Assembly: GCF_021532615.1 (NCBI RefSeq)
Contig: NZ_JAKGAQ010000003.1
Location: 62,001 to 126,000, forward strand
Direction of reading: 5' to 3'
Source of the DNA: Octadecabacter dasysiphoniae
GTDB taxonomy: Bacteria; Pseudomonadota; Alphaproteobacteria; Rhodobacterales; Rhodobacteraceae
DNA: 64,000 bases
Part shown: piece after piece, positions 26,281 to 35,726 of the stretch
Layout of the letters: each line of letters starts with the position of its first letter
Position numbering within the stretch: the first letter of the stretch is position 1
Position numbers and translations under genes: made by a program
Notes under the pieces: generated by a model
What the model was told of the DNA's origin: nothing
The model's input: only the letters and a program-made list of their open reading frames with translations
The model's database searches: none

Positions 26281-27087
26281 TTGGACCTCGTCCTACATAT
26301 CGGCGCTCATCGCACGGGATCGACCATGGTCGAACGCACAATCACGGCAACGATTGCGGCGCATCCTGACTGTGGTGTCGCGATGTGGGCTCCGCGTCGG
26401 CTGCGCGATATGTCGGGGTTCCAGATGACCGCGCAGCGCCTTGACGATGATCTTGTGCCTGTCGACAAAAAGGCGGCGGTGGCGCTGGATCGCCTTGCGT
26501 CCGAGATTGCGCACGACGTGGCGCAGGAACGCGCGCGCGGCGTCAAAACCCTGATCATGTCCGAAGAAAACCTGATGGGCGGGATGCGCAACAATTTTCG
26601 CACGAAACGGTTTTACCCGCAGGTGGTGCGCAGGCTCGCCGCGTTCGACAGCATTTTGCCGACGTCACCGAAAACGGTGGCCTTGGGTGTGCGGGACTAC
26701 GGCGCGGTGTGGACATCCGCCTTTCATTACTTGCCACAGGCAGGGCAGGCGGCCCCACCGGTTGATACCATCCGCCCAGTGTTGCTTGATGATAAACGCG
26801 GCTGGCCGGACGTGGTTGAGGACGTGGGCGCCGTTTGGGCGGACGCAGATATTCTCATGTGGCGTCAGGAAGATCTTGGCACCAACACACGCGAGATTTG
26901 TGCGGCGCTGTCGGGCCTCGACGATGATATGATCGTCGTGCCTGACGGCAAAATCAACGCCCGCAAAGACGACACGCCCCGCCCGACAGTATTTTCGGAC
27001 GATGAGAAAAAACACCTGAGCCAACGCTACAAACGCCACATGCGCCGCCTGAGCGACGTGCCGAGCGTGCGCTGGGCGGTGACGTGA
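26281..27087 (+). CDS. Sulfotransferase-like protein 1 (TTG start)
   Basis: 268 residues, 3 bases after pccA. No ATG precedes the key motif, so a TTG at 26281 is inferred, giving MDLVLHIGAHRTGSTMVER. GAHRTGST after a hydrophobic strand matches the 5'-phosphosulfate-binding loop of PAPS-dependent sulfotransferases. LIMSEENLMGGMRNN is shared with the second copy at 27738. No typical 3'-phosphate motif was recognised. Acceptor unknown. It may be cotranscribed with pccA. Confidence 0.7.
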   Translation: MDLVLHIGAHRTGSTMVERTITATIAAHPDCGVAMWAPRRLRDMSGFQMTAQRLDDDLVPVDKKAAVALDRLASEIAHDVAQERARGVKTLIMSEENLMGGMRNNFRTKRFYPQVVRRLAAFDSILPTSPKTVALGVRDYGAVWTSAFHYLPQAGQAAPPVDTIRPVLLDDKRGWPDVVEDVGAVWADADILMWRQEDLGTNTREICAALSGLDDDMIVVPDGKINARKDDTPRPTVFSDDEKKHLSQRYKRHMRRLSDVPSVRWAVT

Positions 27088-27091
27088 TGAC

Positions 27092-27559
27092 CTACGGGAG
27101 CGCGCGCCTGTCTTCGACTTCTTGTTCGCGCAGCGGCATTTTGTCGATGGAACGGGTGATTTCACGCACGTCCCAAGGCGCGGGTTTGCGCAATTCGATC
27201 TGCCCGTCTTTGCCGATCAGCACCATCATAAACCCGCGCGGGCGCAACCGCAGCCGCAGATCACTGCGCGCATCGGGATCGGTGTCTGTCAAAATGACGA
27301 CATCGCGGTCCGCCAGATCATCCGGGCGGGCGGCCAAAAGCTCCATTTGTTGGCGGAATCGCGGATCGTTTGGAGTGTCTGCAAACACGACAACGGGGCG
27401 CGCGAGCCAGATAAAATCATCTATATCTAGCGAAGTTGCATCAAATGCGACGGATCTGTCGACTTCCCATGCCTCAACGGGGCTAAGGGTTTCTACGTCT
27501 TGGGCGGTGGCAACTGTGGCGGCCAAACCCCAAGAAACTAAAGCTAAAATACGGATCAT
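27092..27559 (-). CDS. DUF4174 secreted protein
   Basis: 155 residues from the ATG at 27559 (GGGGAGAAGGGG upstream). Signal peptide MIRILALVSWGLAATVATAQ. The mature part is a thioredoxin-like DUF4174 domain: VVVFADTPNDPRFRQQMELL, DRDVVILTDTDPDARSDLR and GFMMVLIGKDGQIELRKPAPWDVREI. The redox CxxC motif is absent. It is periplasmic by prediction. It is encoded on the strand opposite to the surrounding pcc/mcm genes, between the two sulfotransferase-like genes. Confidence 0.85.
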   Translation of the reverse strand: MIRILALVSWGLAATVATAQDVETLSPVEAWEVDRSVAFDATSLDIDDFIWLARPVVVFADTPNDPRFRQQMELLAARPDDLADRDVVILTDTDPDARSDLRLRLRPRGFMMVLIGKDGQIELRKPAPWDVREITRSIDKMPLREQEVEDRRALP

Positions 27560-27737
27560 GTCTGTCCCCTTCTCCCCTGATATAGGGGGTCTTGTCGAAA
27601 AGGCTAAGGCCTTACGTTTCACTAACCACAACATTTTTACCGTTAACCCTATCGTTAGTTTAACGCGCCATTGCCCTGATCAAAGCCAGCGAAGCGTGAA
27701 TGCGCCAGCGGGCATTGATCGAAGGGGGCATGGTCCG

Positions 27738-28787
27738 TTGGATATTTTACTACATTTGGGTGCACATCGCTGCGCGTCGACGACGTTTCAATCTTATCTG
27801 TGGAACAACCGCACCAAATTAGCCAAGCAAGGTCTGACGTGTTGGACACCCAAACGGACCCGCGATGGATTGCTGTGCGGCCTTGTGCGCCATCCCGCGC
27901 TGATTTCGATCAAGGATGAACGCAACGCGATCAGGTCCATCGGGCGGATGCGGGTGGAAATGGCGCGTCTGCGCAACGGCGGGCAAAAGGCGTTGCTGAT
28001 CTCTGAGGAAAATATCCTTGGCTCGATGCGCAACAACATCCTCGATACACGGCTCTATTCGTTGCTGCGCGAACGCCTGATGCGGTTTCAGCCCGCGTTT
28101 GAGGGGCAAAAGCTGACGGTGGCGTTGTCGATCCGCAGCTACGAGGATTATTGGGCGTCCTGCCTTGTTAATCTCGTGGCGCGGGGTGGTGTTTTGCCCA
28201 GCGTAGATTTACTCGATTTTTTGACGACCCAACCACGACGATGGCGCGCGATGATCCGTGATATTGCAGCGGCGTTCCCCCAAGCGGATATTGTCGTTTG
28301 GCCGTTTGAACGTATGGCAGACCATCCCGAGGCCCAACTGCGGGCGATGTGGCCACAGGATTTCAAGGGCCTTGAAAACGGCGATCTCTGGCGCAATCGC
28401 GGTGCTGATCTGATGCGATTGAACACAATTTTGGCCATGCGCGGTGAACGTCCGGTCAAAGACGGCCCGATAGAAGCGGGAACGCGGTGGATGCCGTTTG
28501 ATGAAGACCAGCGTAACGTCCTGCGCGCCGAATACCGCCGTGATTTAACGTGGCTGGCATCGGGTGCAGAAGGGCTGGCGCGGTATGTCGATGGTCGCCA
28601 CGGCCCGACGCCAGATGATACAAGTGGCGTCCACATGTTGGCGCACGGAATTAAGAACGAGATTGGCAGTGGGCGATCAACGTCTGCGCCGCACCCTGAC
28701 AGGGCTGATGTGACACGCACCGCGCAACACGCGGCGGTGCTTTTCGGAGGACATAACGATGGTAGACAAAAAGGCGGGGCCACATAG
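27738..28787 (+). CDS. Sulfotransferase-like protein 2 (TTG start)
   Basis: 349 residues from a TTG at 27738 preceded by GAAGGGGG; the upstream frame is open but its composition is not protein-like and it overlaps the DUF4174 gene. It begins [21 protein letters not shown], with the same phosphosulfate-loop pattern as the gene at 26281. [15 protein letters not shown] is also shared. It has about 80 extra residues, including a C-terminal tail. It overlaps the mutase start by 29 bases, so the two are probably coupled. Acceptor unknown. Confidence 0.7.
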   Translation: MDILLHLGAHRCASTTFQSYLWNNRTKLAKQGLTCWTPKRTRDGLLCGLVRHPALISIKDERNAIRSIGRMRVEMARLRNGGQKALLISEENILGSMRNNILDTRLYSLLRERLMRFQPAFEGQKLTVALSIRSYEDYWASCLVNLVARGGVLPSVDLLDFLTTQPRRWRAMIRDIAAAFPQADIVVWPFERMADHPEAQLRAMWPQDFKGLENGDLWRNRGADLMRLNTILAMRGERPVKDGPIEAGTRWMPFDEDQRNVLRAEYRRDLTWLASGAEGLARYVDGRHGPTPDDTSGVHMLAHGIKNEIGSGRSTSAPHPDRADVTRTAQHAAVLFGGHNDGRQKGGAT

Positions 28788-30900
28788 CGCGTGGTCCGAA
28801 CGGGCGCAGGCTGAACTGCGCGGCAGGCCTCTTGCGGATTTGACGTGGAAGACAATCGAAGGCATCGATGTCCAACCCGTTTATGGCGCGGATGACCTCG
28901 AAGGTGTTGATCATCTTGGCACGATGCCGGGTGAAGCACCATTTACGCGTGGTGTGAAATCAACGATGTATGCGGGCCGGCCGTGGACGATCCGCCAGTA
29001 TGCAGGATTCTCAACCGCTGAGGAATCCAACGCGTTTTATCGCAAAGCACTTGCTGCAGGGCAGCAGGGCGTGTCGGTCGCTTTCGATCTGGCGACGCAC
29101 CGCGGCTATGACAGCGACCATCCCCGTGTTGTTGGCGATGTCGGCAAAGCGGGCGTCGCGATTGACAGTGTCGAGGACATGAAGGTTCTGTTCGACGGTA
29201 TTCCGCTCGATAAAGTCAGTGTTTCCATGACGATGAACGGCGCTGTCATTCCGATTCTTGCGAATTTTATCGTGGCTGGCGAAGAACAGGGCCATGACCG
29301 GGCGGTTCTGTCTGGCACGATCCAGAACGATATTCTCAAGGAATTTATGGTGCGCAACACCTATATCTATCCGCCGGAACCGTCGATGCAGATCATTGCG
29401 GACATCATTGAATACACCGCCGATCACATGCCGAAGTTCAATTCCATTTCGATTTCCGGCTATCACATGCAAGAAGCGGGCGCGAATTTGGTGCAGGAAC
29501 TGGCGTTTACGCTGGCGGATGGGCGCGAATATGTACGCACCGCAATTGCACGTGGCATGGACGTTGATGCGTTTGCGCCGCGCCTTTCCTTTTTCTTTGC
29601 CATTGGCATGAACTTTTTCATGGAGGCCGCAAAATTGCGCGCCGCGCGTCTGTTGTGGTCGCGCATTATGGCGGAGTTTGAACCCAAGTCTGAAAAATCC
29701 AGCATGCTGCGCACCCATTGCCAGACTTCGGGCGTGTCTTTGCAAGAACAAGACCCCTACAACAATGTCGTGCGCACGGCGTATGAAGCGATGGCGGCTG
29801 TGCTGGGCGGCACGCAATCCCTGCACACCAACGCGCTGGACGAAGCGATTGCTTTGCCCACCGAATTTGCAGCCCGCATCGCGCGCAATACCCAATTGAT
29901 TTTGCAAGAAGAAACCGGCGTAACTAATGTCGTCGATCCGTTGGCGGGGTCATATTACGTTGAAAAACTCACCGCGGATCTGGCGGATGAGGCTTGGAAA
30001 ATTATCCAAGAGGTCGAAGAAATGGGCGGCATGACCAAGGCCGTCGCGTCCGGCATGCCGAAACTGCGGATTGAGGAATCCGCAGCCAAACGCCAAGCGA
30101 TGATTGACCGCGGGAGCGAGGTCATAGTTGGCGTGAACAAGTACCGTTTGGACAAAGAAGACCCGATCGACATCCTGAATATCGACAATGACAAAGTGCG
30201 GATCGGGCAGGTGGCAGGCCTCAAGAAAATCCGCGAAACGCGGGATCAGGCGGCCTGTGATGCGGCGTTGACCGAAGTGGAACGGCGCGCCAATGAAGGC
30301 GGTAACCTATTGGAAGCGGCTGTCGAAGCCGCGCGTCACCGTGCATCTGTGGGGGAAATCAGCATGGCAATGGAAAACGTATTTGGTCGCCACCGCGCCG
30401 AGGTCAAAACCCTCGCTGGGGTGTATGGCGCGGCCTATGAAGGCGACGAAGGCTTCGCTGCAATCCAGAAAGATGTAGAAGATTTCGCAGAAGCCGAAGG
30501 CCGACGACCCCGTATGCTGGTTGTTAAAATGGGCCAGGACGGGCATGACCGTGGCGCAAAGGTGATCGCGACGGCCTTTGCCGATATCGGGTTTGATGTC
30601 GACGTCGGCCCGTTGTTTCAAACACCCGAAGAAGCGGCGCAAGATGCGGTGGATAACGACGTTCATGTGATCGGAATTTCATCGCAGGCCGCGGGGCACA
30701 AGACACTGGCACCGAAGTTGATCGAGGCGCTTCGTGCTGCAGATGCGGACGATATTTTGGTGATTTGCGGCGGCGTTATTCCACAGCAAGACTATGATTT
30801 CTTGAAGAAATCTGGCGTGAAGGCAATTTTTGGTCCCGGGACCAACATTCCCGACGCGGCGCGGGATATCTTGCGGTTGATCCGGGCAACCAAGGGGTAG
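28759..30900 (+). CDS. scpA: Methylmalonyl-CoA mutase
   Basis: 713 residues; adenosylcobalamin enzyme converting methylmalonyl-CoA to succinyl-CoA, the last step after PccAB and epimerase. The TIM-barrel half has [23 protein letters not shown] and [13 protein letters not shown]. The C-terminal B12 domain has [19 protein letters not shown] (DxHxxG, whose His ligates cobalt) and ends with [25 protein letters not shown] precedes the ATG. No cobalamin riboswitch is visible upstream. Methylmalonyl-CoA epimerase is not obvious in the window. Confidence 0.97.
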   Translation: MVDKKAGPHSAWSERAQAELRGRPLADLTWKTIEGIDVQPVYGADDLEGVDHLGTMPGEAPFTRGVKSTMYAGRPWTIRQYAGFSTAEESNAFYRKALAAGQQGVSVAFDLATHRGYDSDHPRVVGDVGKAGVAIDSVEDMKVLFDGIPLDKVSVSMTMNGAVIPILANFIVAGEEQGHDRAVLSGTIQNDILKEFMVRNTYIYPPEPSMQIIADIIEYTADHMPKFNSISISGYHMQEAGANLVQELAFTLADGREYVRTAIARGMDVDAFAPRLSFFFAIGMNFFMEAAKLRAARLLWSRIMAEFEPKSEKSSMLRTHCQTSGVSLQEQDPYNNVVRTAYEAMAAVLGGTQSLHTNALDEAIALPTEFAARIARNTQLILQEETGVTNVVDPLAGSYYVEKLTADLADEAWKIIQEVEEMGGMTKAVASGMPKLRIEESAAKRQAMIDRGSEVIVGVNKYRLDKEDPIDILNIDNDKVRIGQVAGLKKIRETRDQAACDAALTEVERRANEGGNLLEAAVEAARHRASVGEISMAMENVFGRHRAEVKTLAGVYGAAYEGDEGFAAIQKDVEDFAEAEGRRPRMLVVKMGQDGHDRGAKVIATAFADIGFDVDVGPLFQTPEEAAQDAVDNDVHVIGISSQAAGHKTLAPKLIEALRAADADDILVICGGVIPQQDYDFLKKSGVKAIFGPGTNIPDAARDILRLIRATKG

Positions 30901-30904
30901 CGCA

Positions 30905-31498
30905 ATGCGGTTGGATCATTTGGCGATCGGTGCTGAAACGCTTGAAGATGGAGTGGCATGGGCGCAGGAAAAACTGGGCGTGACTTTCCTTGGCGGCGGG
31001 AAACATGCGCGGTTTGGAACGCACAATCGGTTGCTGGGCCTTGCGGATGAATTGTATCTGGAGGTCATTGCCGTTGACCCTGACGCGAAAAGCGAGGGGC
31101 CACGGTGGTTCGGGCTGGATACGTTTTCAGGCCCGCCGCGATTGGTGAACTGGATTTGTGAGCCTGTCGATTTTGAACCGACATTGCGCCACGGCATGCA
31201 AAGCGTTGCGATGCAGCGCAATGATTTACGCTGGGATATGGGCGCGCCGGCAGACGGGAGCCTGCCCTTGGGCGGCGCGTATCCGACGGTCTTGCGATGG
31301 CATACCGACACCCCGCCCGGGCGCAGTTTGCCGACATCCGGCGTTGCGTTGCGATCACTTACAATTGCGCACCCGCAGGCCGAAGAAATCAGGGATGAAT
31401 TGCCAGATCTGTCCGATCCACGCATTCAGTTCGAAACCGCATCAAACGTGACATTGCAGGCAACTTTTGACACCCCGAAAGGGAGGGTAACGCTTTGA
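30905..31498 (+). CDS. VOC family (Glyoxalase_3-like) protein
   Basis: 197 residues starting MRLDHLAIGAETLEDGVAWAQEKLGV, the paired beta-alpha-beta-beta unit of vicinal-oxygen-chelate proteins, with ELYLEVIAVDPDAKSEGPRWFGLD after it. The C-terminal half is more diverged (LRSLTIAHPQAEEIRDELPDL). It is 4 bases after methylmalonyl-CoA mutase. An epimerase role is tempting, but the sequence resembles the Glyoxalase_3 group rather than the MMCE group, so I leave the function open. It overlaps the next gene by 4 bases. Confidence 0.82.
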   Translation: MRLDHLAIGAETLEDGVAWAQEKLGVTFLGGGKHARFGTHNRLLGLADELYLEVIAVDPDAKSEGPRWFGLDTFSGPPRLVNWICEPVDFEPTLRHGMQSVAMQRNDLRWDMGAPADGSLPLGGAYPTVLRWHTDTPPGRSLPTSGVALRSLTIAHPQAEEIRDELPDLSDPRIQFETASNVTLQATFDTPKGRVTL

Positions 31499-31971
31499 TC
31501 ATCCGGGACGCGGTATTGGCAGACGCAGCGGACATCGCCGCATTTTGGAACCCACAAATTCTGGGATCGGTCGTGACATTCAACTCGATCGTCAAAACCG
31601 CAGCTGACGTCGCTGCAATAATCGCTGCACGGCCTTGTTTCTTGGTGGTCGAGATTGATGGCGCTGTCGTTGGATTTGCCACCTACGATCAATTTCGCGG
31701 AGGCATAGGCTACCAACACACGATGGAGCACACCATTATCCTTGCGCCTGCATCACAAGGGCAGGGCGCGGGTCAGGAATTGATGCAGGCTGTGATGGCG
31801 CATGCCCGCGCGGCGGATGTGCATTCGCTTTGGGCGGGCGTCAGCGCGGAAAACGCGGGCGGTGTCGCGTTTCATGAAAAGCTCGGGTTTGAACATGTTG
31901 CGGTGCTGCCCGAGGTCGGGCGCAAATTCGGTCGTTGGATGGATCTTGTGTTGATGCAAAAACGGCTCTGA
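31495..31971 (+). CDS. GNAT acetyltransferase, phosphinothricin-acetyltransferase-like
   Basis: 158 residues from a TTG that overlaps the VOC stop (TTGA), with AGGGAGGG nine bases upstream. GNAT motifs: ILAPASQGQGAGQELMQAVMAHA for acetyl-CoA binding and AGVSAENAGGVAFHEKLGFEHVAVLPEVGRKFGRWMD, typical of the Pat/MddA group that acetylates amino-acid analogues such as methionine sulfoximine. Substrate not determined. It is the third inferred TTG start within 5.5 kb. Confidence 0.87.
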   Translation: MIIRDAVLADAADIAAFWNPQILGSVVTFNSIVKTAADVAAIIAARPCFLVVEIDGAVVGFATYDQFRGGIGYQHTMEHTIILAPASQGQGAGQELMQAVMAHARAADVHSLWAGVSAENAGGVAFHEKLGFEHVAVLPEVGRKFGRWMDLVLMQKRL

Positions 31972-32002
31972 CATCGGCGCGAAGTTTGGGTAAGATCGCC
32001 GC

Positions 32003-32686
32003 ATGTCGATTTGGACCCGTATCACTGACGCATTGTCGTCCCTCACATCCGGCGAAAGCCTGTCTGATGTTTTTGCAAACTTGCGCACGCCGCCCGAAAG
32101 GTCGGTTGCCTTTGCCATTGCGGTGATTGCGCTTGGGGCGAAGATGGCGAAGGCGGACGGACAAGTAACCAAAGACGAAGTTGCGGCCTTCCGCGAGGTG
32201 TTCACAATCCCCGCGGGTGAAGAAAAAAACGCGGGCCGCCTGTTTAATCTTGCCCGCAAGGACGTCGCCGGGTTTGAGGATTACGCCCATAAAATCAAGG
32301 CGATGTACGGTGATGATACGGCGGCACCCCTATGCGATTTGATGGAAGGGCTGTTTCATATCGCGCTGGCCGACGGGCATTATCACCCCAATGAGGATGC
32401 GTTTTTGCGCCGTGTCGCGGATATTTTTGGCCTTGGCGATCTGCGTTTCAAACGGTTGCGGGCGCAGTTTGTGCCGGATGCCGAACGTGATCCTTATGAT
32501 GTTTTGGGCGTTGCCGCTGGCGCGCCGATGGCCGAGGTGCGCAAGGCATGGCGGCAATTGGTACGCGACACCCATCCTGATCAGATGATCGCCCGTGGCG
32601 TGCCCGAAGAGGCCGTGAAAATGGCTGAAAAGCGCATGATCGCCATCAACCGCGCTTGGGAAGACATCAACGAGAAAGCCGCGTGA
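32003..32686 (+). CDS. TerB-DnaJ protein (DjlA-like, soluble)
   Basis: 227 residues. The N-terminal about 150 residues form a TerB-like helical domain (MAKADGQVTKDEVAAFREVF and IALADGHYHPNEDAFLRRVADIFGL, each with the acidic DGxxxxxE pattern). The C-terminal J domain is DPYDVLGVAAGAPMAEVRKAWR with the HPD motif in DTHPDQM, so it should stimulate a DnaK. It lacks the membrane anchor of E. coli DjlA. The stop overlaps the next GTG by 4 bases. Confidence 0.88.
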   Translation: MSIWTRITDALSSLTSGESLSDVFANLRTPPERSVAFAIAVIALGAKMAKADGQVTKDEVAAFREVFTIPAGEEKNAGRLFNLARKDVAGFEDYAHKIKAMYGDDTAAPLCDLMEGLFHIALADGHYHPNEDAFLRRVADIFGLGDLRFKRLRAQFVPDAERDPYDVLGVAAGAPMAEVRKAWRQLVRDTHPDQMIARGVPEEAVKMAEKRMIAINRAWEDINEKAA

Positions 32687-33684
32687 AAATCGCGACCTAC
32701 AATGTCGAATGGTTTTCAAATCTGTTCAACAATGACGGTGATCTAATCGACGATGACAGCTGGTCAGGGCGTTGGAACGTCACCCGCGCGCAGCAAACGG
32801 CGGCCTTGGGGGCTGTGTTTCAGGCCATGGATGCGGACGGGATCATGGTGGTTGAGGGACCGGACAGCCATGCAAAGCGCGACGGGACCAGCGCGCTTGA
32901 GGTGTTCGCCGCGCGGTTTGGTCTTCGTGCACGCGAAGCCATCATCGGCTATGTCAATGAAACACAACAGGAAATTCTGTTCCTGTATGATCCGGATGTG
33001 CTGAGCGTGCGCCATGATCCAAACGACATCGGCGCACCGCGGTTTGATCAAACGATGGACATGGATCTGGATGTCGATGCCAAGCCCGAGGCGATCCGCT
33101 GGTCAAAACCCCCGCTTGAACTTGAGGTCACGCACACATCCGGCGCGGTGTTTCGCCTGATCGGGGTGCATGCCAAATCCAAGGCGCCACACGGTGCACG
33201 CAACGACGCCGAGGTCATGCGCATTTCAATCGCCAACCGCCGCAAACAATTGGCCCAGTGCATTTGGCTGCGCCGCCGCGTGGAAGCGCATTTGAAGATT
33301 GGCGAAAGCGTGATCGTCATGGGTGATTTTAACGACGGTCCGGGTTTGGATGAATACGAAAAACTGTTCGGGCGGTCCGGTGTTGAAATTGTGCTTGGCG
33401 AAGGCGAGGGGGCACAGCTGTTTGACCCCCATGCGCGGATGGCTTTGGCGCAGCGGATTGGGGCGCGGCCTGTGACGGCACGGTTTAAGTTACGGGGTGA
33501 GGGGCGATATCTTTCAGCGTTGCTCGACTATATCATGGTGTCGCAGGATGTGCGGGGCATGGGGGCGGATTGGACGATTTTGCATCCCTTTGATCACGCC
33601 GAATGTTTTGACGACAAAGACCTGCGCGCGGCGCTTCTTGCGGCGTCAGATCATTTCCCTGTGGTGCTTGATCTCGCGCTTTGA
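32683..33684 (+). CDS. Endonuclease/exonuclease/phosphatase family protein
   Basis: 333 residues from the GTG at 32683, which overlaps the preceding stop (GTGA). The EEP fold motifs are KIATYNVEWFSN at the N-terminus, RLIGVHAKS in the middle, MGDFNDGP (metal and catalytic Asp/Asn) and the C-terminal SDHFPVVLDLAL. It may act on nucleic acid, lipid or phosphoester substrates. There is no signal peptide. It is coupled to the J-domain protein upstream. Confidence 0.88.
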   Translation: MKIATYNVEWFSNLFNNDGDLIDDDSWSGRWNVTRAQQTAALGAVFQAMDADGIMVVEGPDSHAKRDGTSALEVFAARFGLRAREAIIGYVNETQQEILFLYDPDVLSVRHDPNDIGAPRFDQTMDMDLDVDAKPEAIRWSKPPLELEVTHTSGAVFRLIGVHAKSKAPHGARNDAEVMRISIANRRKQLAQCIWLRRRVEAHLKIGESVIVMGDFNDGPGLDEYEKLFGRSGVEIVLGEGEGAQLFDPHARMALAQRIGARPVTARFKLRGEGRYLSALLDYIMVSQDVRGMGADWTILHPFDHAECFDDKDLRAALLAASDHFPVVLDLAL

Positions 33685-33720
33685 CTTGGGATTGGTCGCC
33701 ATCGGCCCTATATTGGGGGT

Positions 33721-34086
33721 ATGAAACATCTTATTTTGATTGCTTGCCTTGCCCTTCCGCTGCCCGCCGTTGCCCAAGATGAGGGCGATGTCGAAGAGGG
33801 TTTTTCGCTGATTGAGGAAGGCGCAAAGCTGTTGTTTCGTGGGATCATAACCGGAATGGAACCCGCGATTGACGATTTTGCCGGGCTTGCGCAAGACTTG
33901 GAACCCGCGCTTGATCTTTTGGCCACTGAAATGGGCCCCGCCTTGATGGAATTGATGCAAACACTTGATTCAATTCGCTATTACGAGCGCCCGGAAATCT
34001 TGCCGAATGGCGATATTATCATCCGGCGCAGCCCTGACGCGCCAGAGTACGCCCCGCGCGAAGCACCGGGCGTCATCGACCTTTAG
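33721..34086 (+). CDS. Small exported protein, function unknown
   Basis: 121 residues with a clear signal peptide (MKHLILIACLALPLPAVAQ). The mature part is acidic and helical with repeated short units (GMEPAIDDFAGLAQDLEPALDLLATEMGPALMEL), then a beta stretch EILPNGDIIIRR and a proline-rich tail ending GVIDL. No catalytic motif is seen. Proteins of this type are often mislabelled as AAA ATPases in roseobacter genomes; there is no Walker motif here. It overlaps the 3' end of ppx by 4 bases in convergent orientation. Confidence 0.8.
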   Translation: MKHLILIACLALPLPAVAQDEGDVEEGFSLIEEGAKLLFRGIITGMEPAIDDFAGLAQDLEPALDLLATEMGPALMELMQTLDSIRYYERPEILPNGDIIIRRSPDAPEYAPREAPGVIDL

Positions 34087-35663
34087 TCTGTTTCGGCATC
34101 CGGTTTTGTGCGCCGCGCGCCTTTGACACGCACGATCCCTTCGACGCCCAAGGCCGCGGCCAGCGCATCAAATCTGGCTTGTGCGACTTCGCCGAACAGG
34201 GGGGATGCGGCTTCTTTTAAGATCAGTTCAAGCGTGCCGGACTTGGCCGAATACTTAAGAGATCCGGGCTGTTCATCCGCCTTGATCCACAACATGGCGC
34301 CCAATCGCATGGCTTTACCAAGGACTTCGGCACTGCGTTGATCTTGCGGTGCGGCCAGTCCGAACACGGGTTCAAACCGTGATCCTTCGCGTTTGTTGGA
34401 ATAGCGGTGCAGCAGCGCAATGCCGAGGAACACGCGCTCGGAGTGTTTTAGCCCGCCCAAATTTGCACGGGTCGCATTATCAAAAACAACCTCGTGGCGG
34501 TAATCGGGGTGGGCGCGCCAGCTGACGTCATGCAAAAGGCAGGCCGCCTTGATGATGCGTTTTCGCTGGGCTGTCGCACGGCCAAAAAGGGGCATCACAA
34601 AATCATACAAAGTACGCCCGAAACCGGGCAGTCGGGCATCTTTGACTTCGGCGAAACGACAGGCTTCGATCAATGGATCACGTTCGCGCAGTTCGGTCGG
34701 CATTTGTTCATACAGCATTCCTTCGCGAATACCGTAACTGGAAATAGTGATATCCTTTGGTTTGAACCGCGCCACGACTTCACGCAGGACATGGACGGCG
34801 TAGGGCACCAGCGCCATGCGGCTGTCCGAAATGCCGCATCGGCCGCGCAACTCCTGAAGGTCATTTTCTTCGATGTATTTCAGTGTCTTGGCAACGCGGC
34901 GTGGCGTCATCCGATATTCGTGAAGAACGGTTAGGGGATAACCGCGCCGTTCCATATCGATGCGTGCGATGGCGCGCCATGACCCGCCGACCAGAAACAA
35001 GCGCTTGCCGGTTTCCTTGCCCATCTGGCCAAATAAATCTGCGACGGTTTCTTTGATAAACGCGCGGCGTTTCTTTTTACTTTTGATTTCGCGCAGTTTG
35101 AGCGGCCCCAACGCAGAGGTCACGCGCCGGCCCACGCGGCCCTCAAACAGGTCGGCCAATTCTAAGGATGAACCACCAATATCACAGACCAAACCGTAGC
35201 TGCCGGGCCAGCCCAATAGGACACCTTGTGCAGAGAGGCGGGCCTCTTCTTGCCCGTCGATCACCCAGATTTTCAGGCCGGTTTCGCGCAACACATCGGC
35301 GCGAAAATCTGCCCCGTCCTCGGCTTCGCGCACGGCGGCTGTGGCAACGGCTGTCAGCGGCCCGATGCCGAGACCCTTTGCAAGGGCGACGAAGCGGCGG
35401 ATCGCGGACAATGCGCGCACGCGGCCCTGTGGGTTCAACATGCCGGTTTCGGCCATGCCTGCGCCCAGCCCCGCCATGATTTTTTCATTGTAAAAGTAGG
35501 CGGGGGATCGCGCCGCGCCGTCAAAAATCACCAAACGGACAGAGTTTGATCCGACATCGATAACGCCCACACGCGACAGCCCACGCGCTTTTGCGTCTTC
35601 AAACAGCGGGCGTCCAAAGGGCCCCCAATCGGGTGCGTTATCGGTGGTCTTTTGTCCGTCCAT
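34083..35663 (-). CDS. ppx: Exopolyphosphatase / GppA family phosphatase
   Basis: 526 residues from the ATG at 35663 (GGGG upstream). It belongs to the ASKHA superfamily: VGVIDVGSNSVRLVIFDG is the phosphate-1 loop, and GLVCDIGGSSLELADLFEG the second. The C-terminal half is an HD-like helical domain (LLHDVSWRAHPDYRHEVVFDN). It degrades polyphosphate, and possibly pppGpp. It is last in the perM-hdaA-ppk-ppx set, 63 bases from ppk, so synthesis and breakdown of polyphosphate are linked. Confidence 0.92.
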   Translation of the reverse strand: MDGQKTTDNAPDWGPFGRPLFEDAKARGLSRVGVIDVGSNSVRLVIFDGAARSPAYFYNEKIMAGLGAGMAETGMLNPQGRVRALSAIRRFVALAKGLGIGPLTAVATAAVREAEDGADFRADVLRETGLKIWVIDGQEEARLSAQGVLLGWPGSYGLVCDIGGSSLELADLFEGRVGRRVTSALGPLKLREIKSKKKRRAFIKETVADLFGQMGKETGKRLFLVGGSWRAIARIDMERRGYPLTVLHEYRMTPRRVAKTLKYIEENDLQELRGRCGISDSRMALVPYAVHVLREVVARFKPKDITISSYGIREGMLYEQMPTELRERDPLIEACRFAEVKDARLPGFGRTLYDFVMPLFGRATAQRKRIIKAACLLHDVSWRAHPDYRHEVVFDNATRANLGGLKHSERVFLGIALLHRYSNKREGSRFEPVFGLAAPQDQRSAEVLGKAMRLGAMLWIKADEQPGSLKYSAKSGTLELILKEAASPLFGEVAQARFDALAAALGVEGIVRVKGARRTKPDAETD

Positions 35664-35726
35664 GGCATCCCCCATCGGTTGTTTGGACCATGATCAACGC
35701 TCAGATTCGAGTCAATGAATTGGCGA

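Noticed and set aside
27084..27737. N-terminal extension of sulfotransferase-like protein 2
   Set aside because: It lies antisense to the DUF4174 gene and is Ser/Arg/Thr-rich; the protein-like sequence begins only at the TTG at 27738.
28700..28758. Cobalamin riboswitch before the mutase
   Set aside because: The upstream gene runs into the mutase start and no B12-box motif is visible.
30905..31498. Methylmalonyl-CoA epimerase call for the VOC protein
   Set aside because: The position is suggestive, but the sequence resembles the Glyoxalase_3 group and lacks the typical epimerase motifs.
33721..34086. AAA ATPase label for the small exported protein
   Set aside because: No Walker A or B motif; it has a signal peptide and only 121 residues.
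35215..35560. Open frames opposite ppx and other housekeeping genes
   Set aside because: Composition and lack of motifs mark them as antisense shadows of GC-rich genes.
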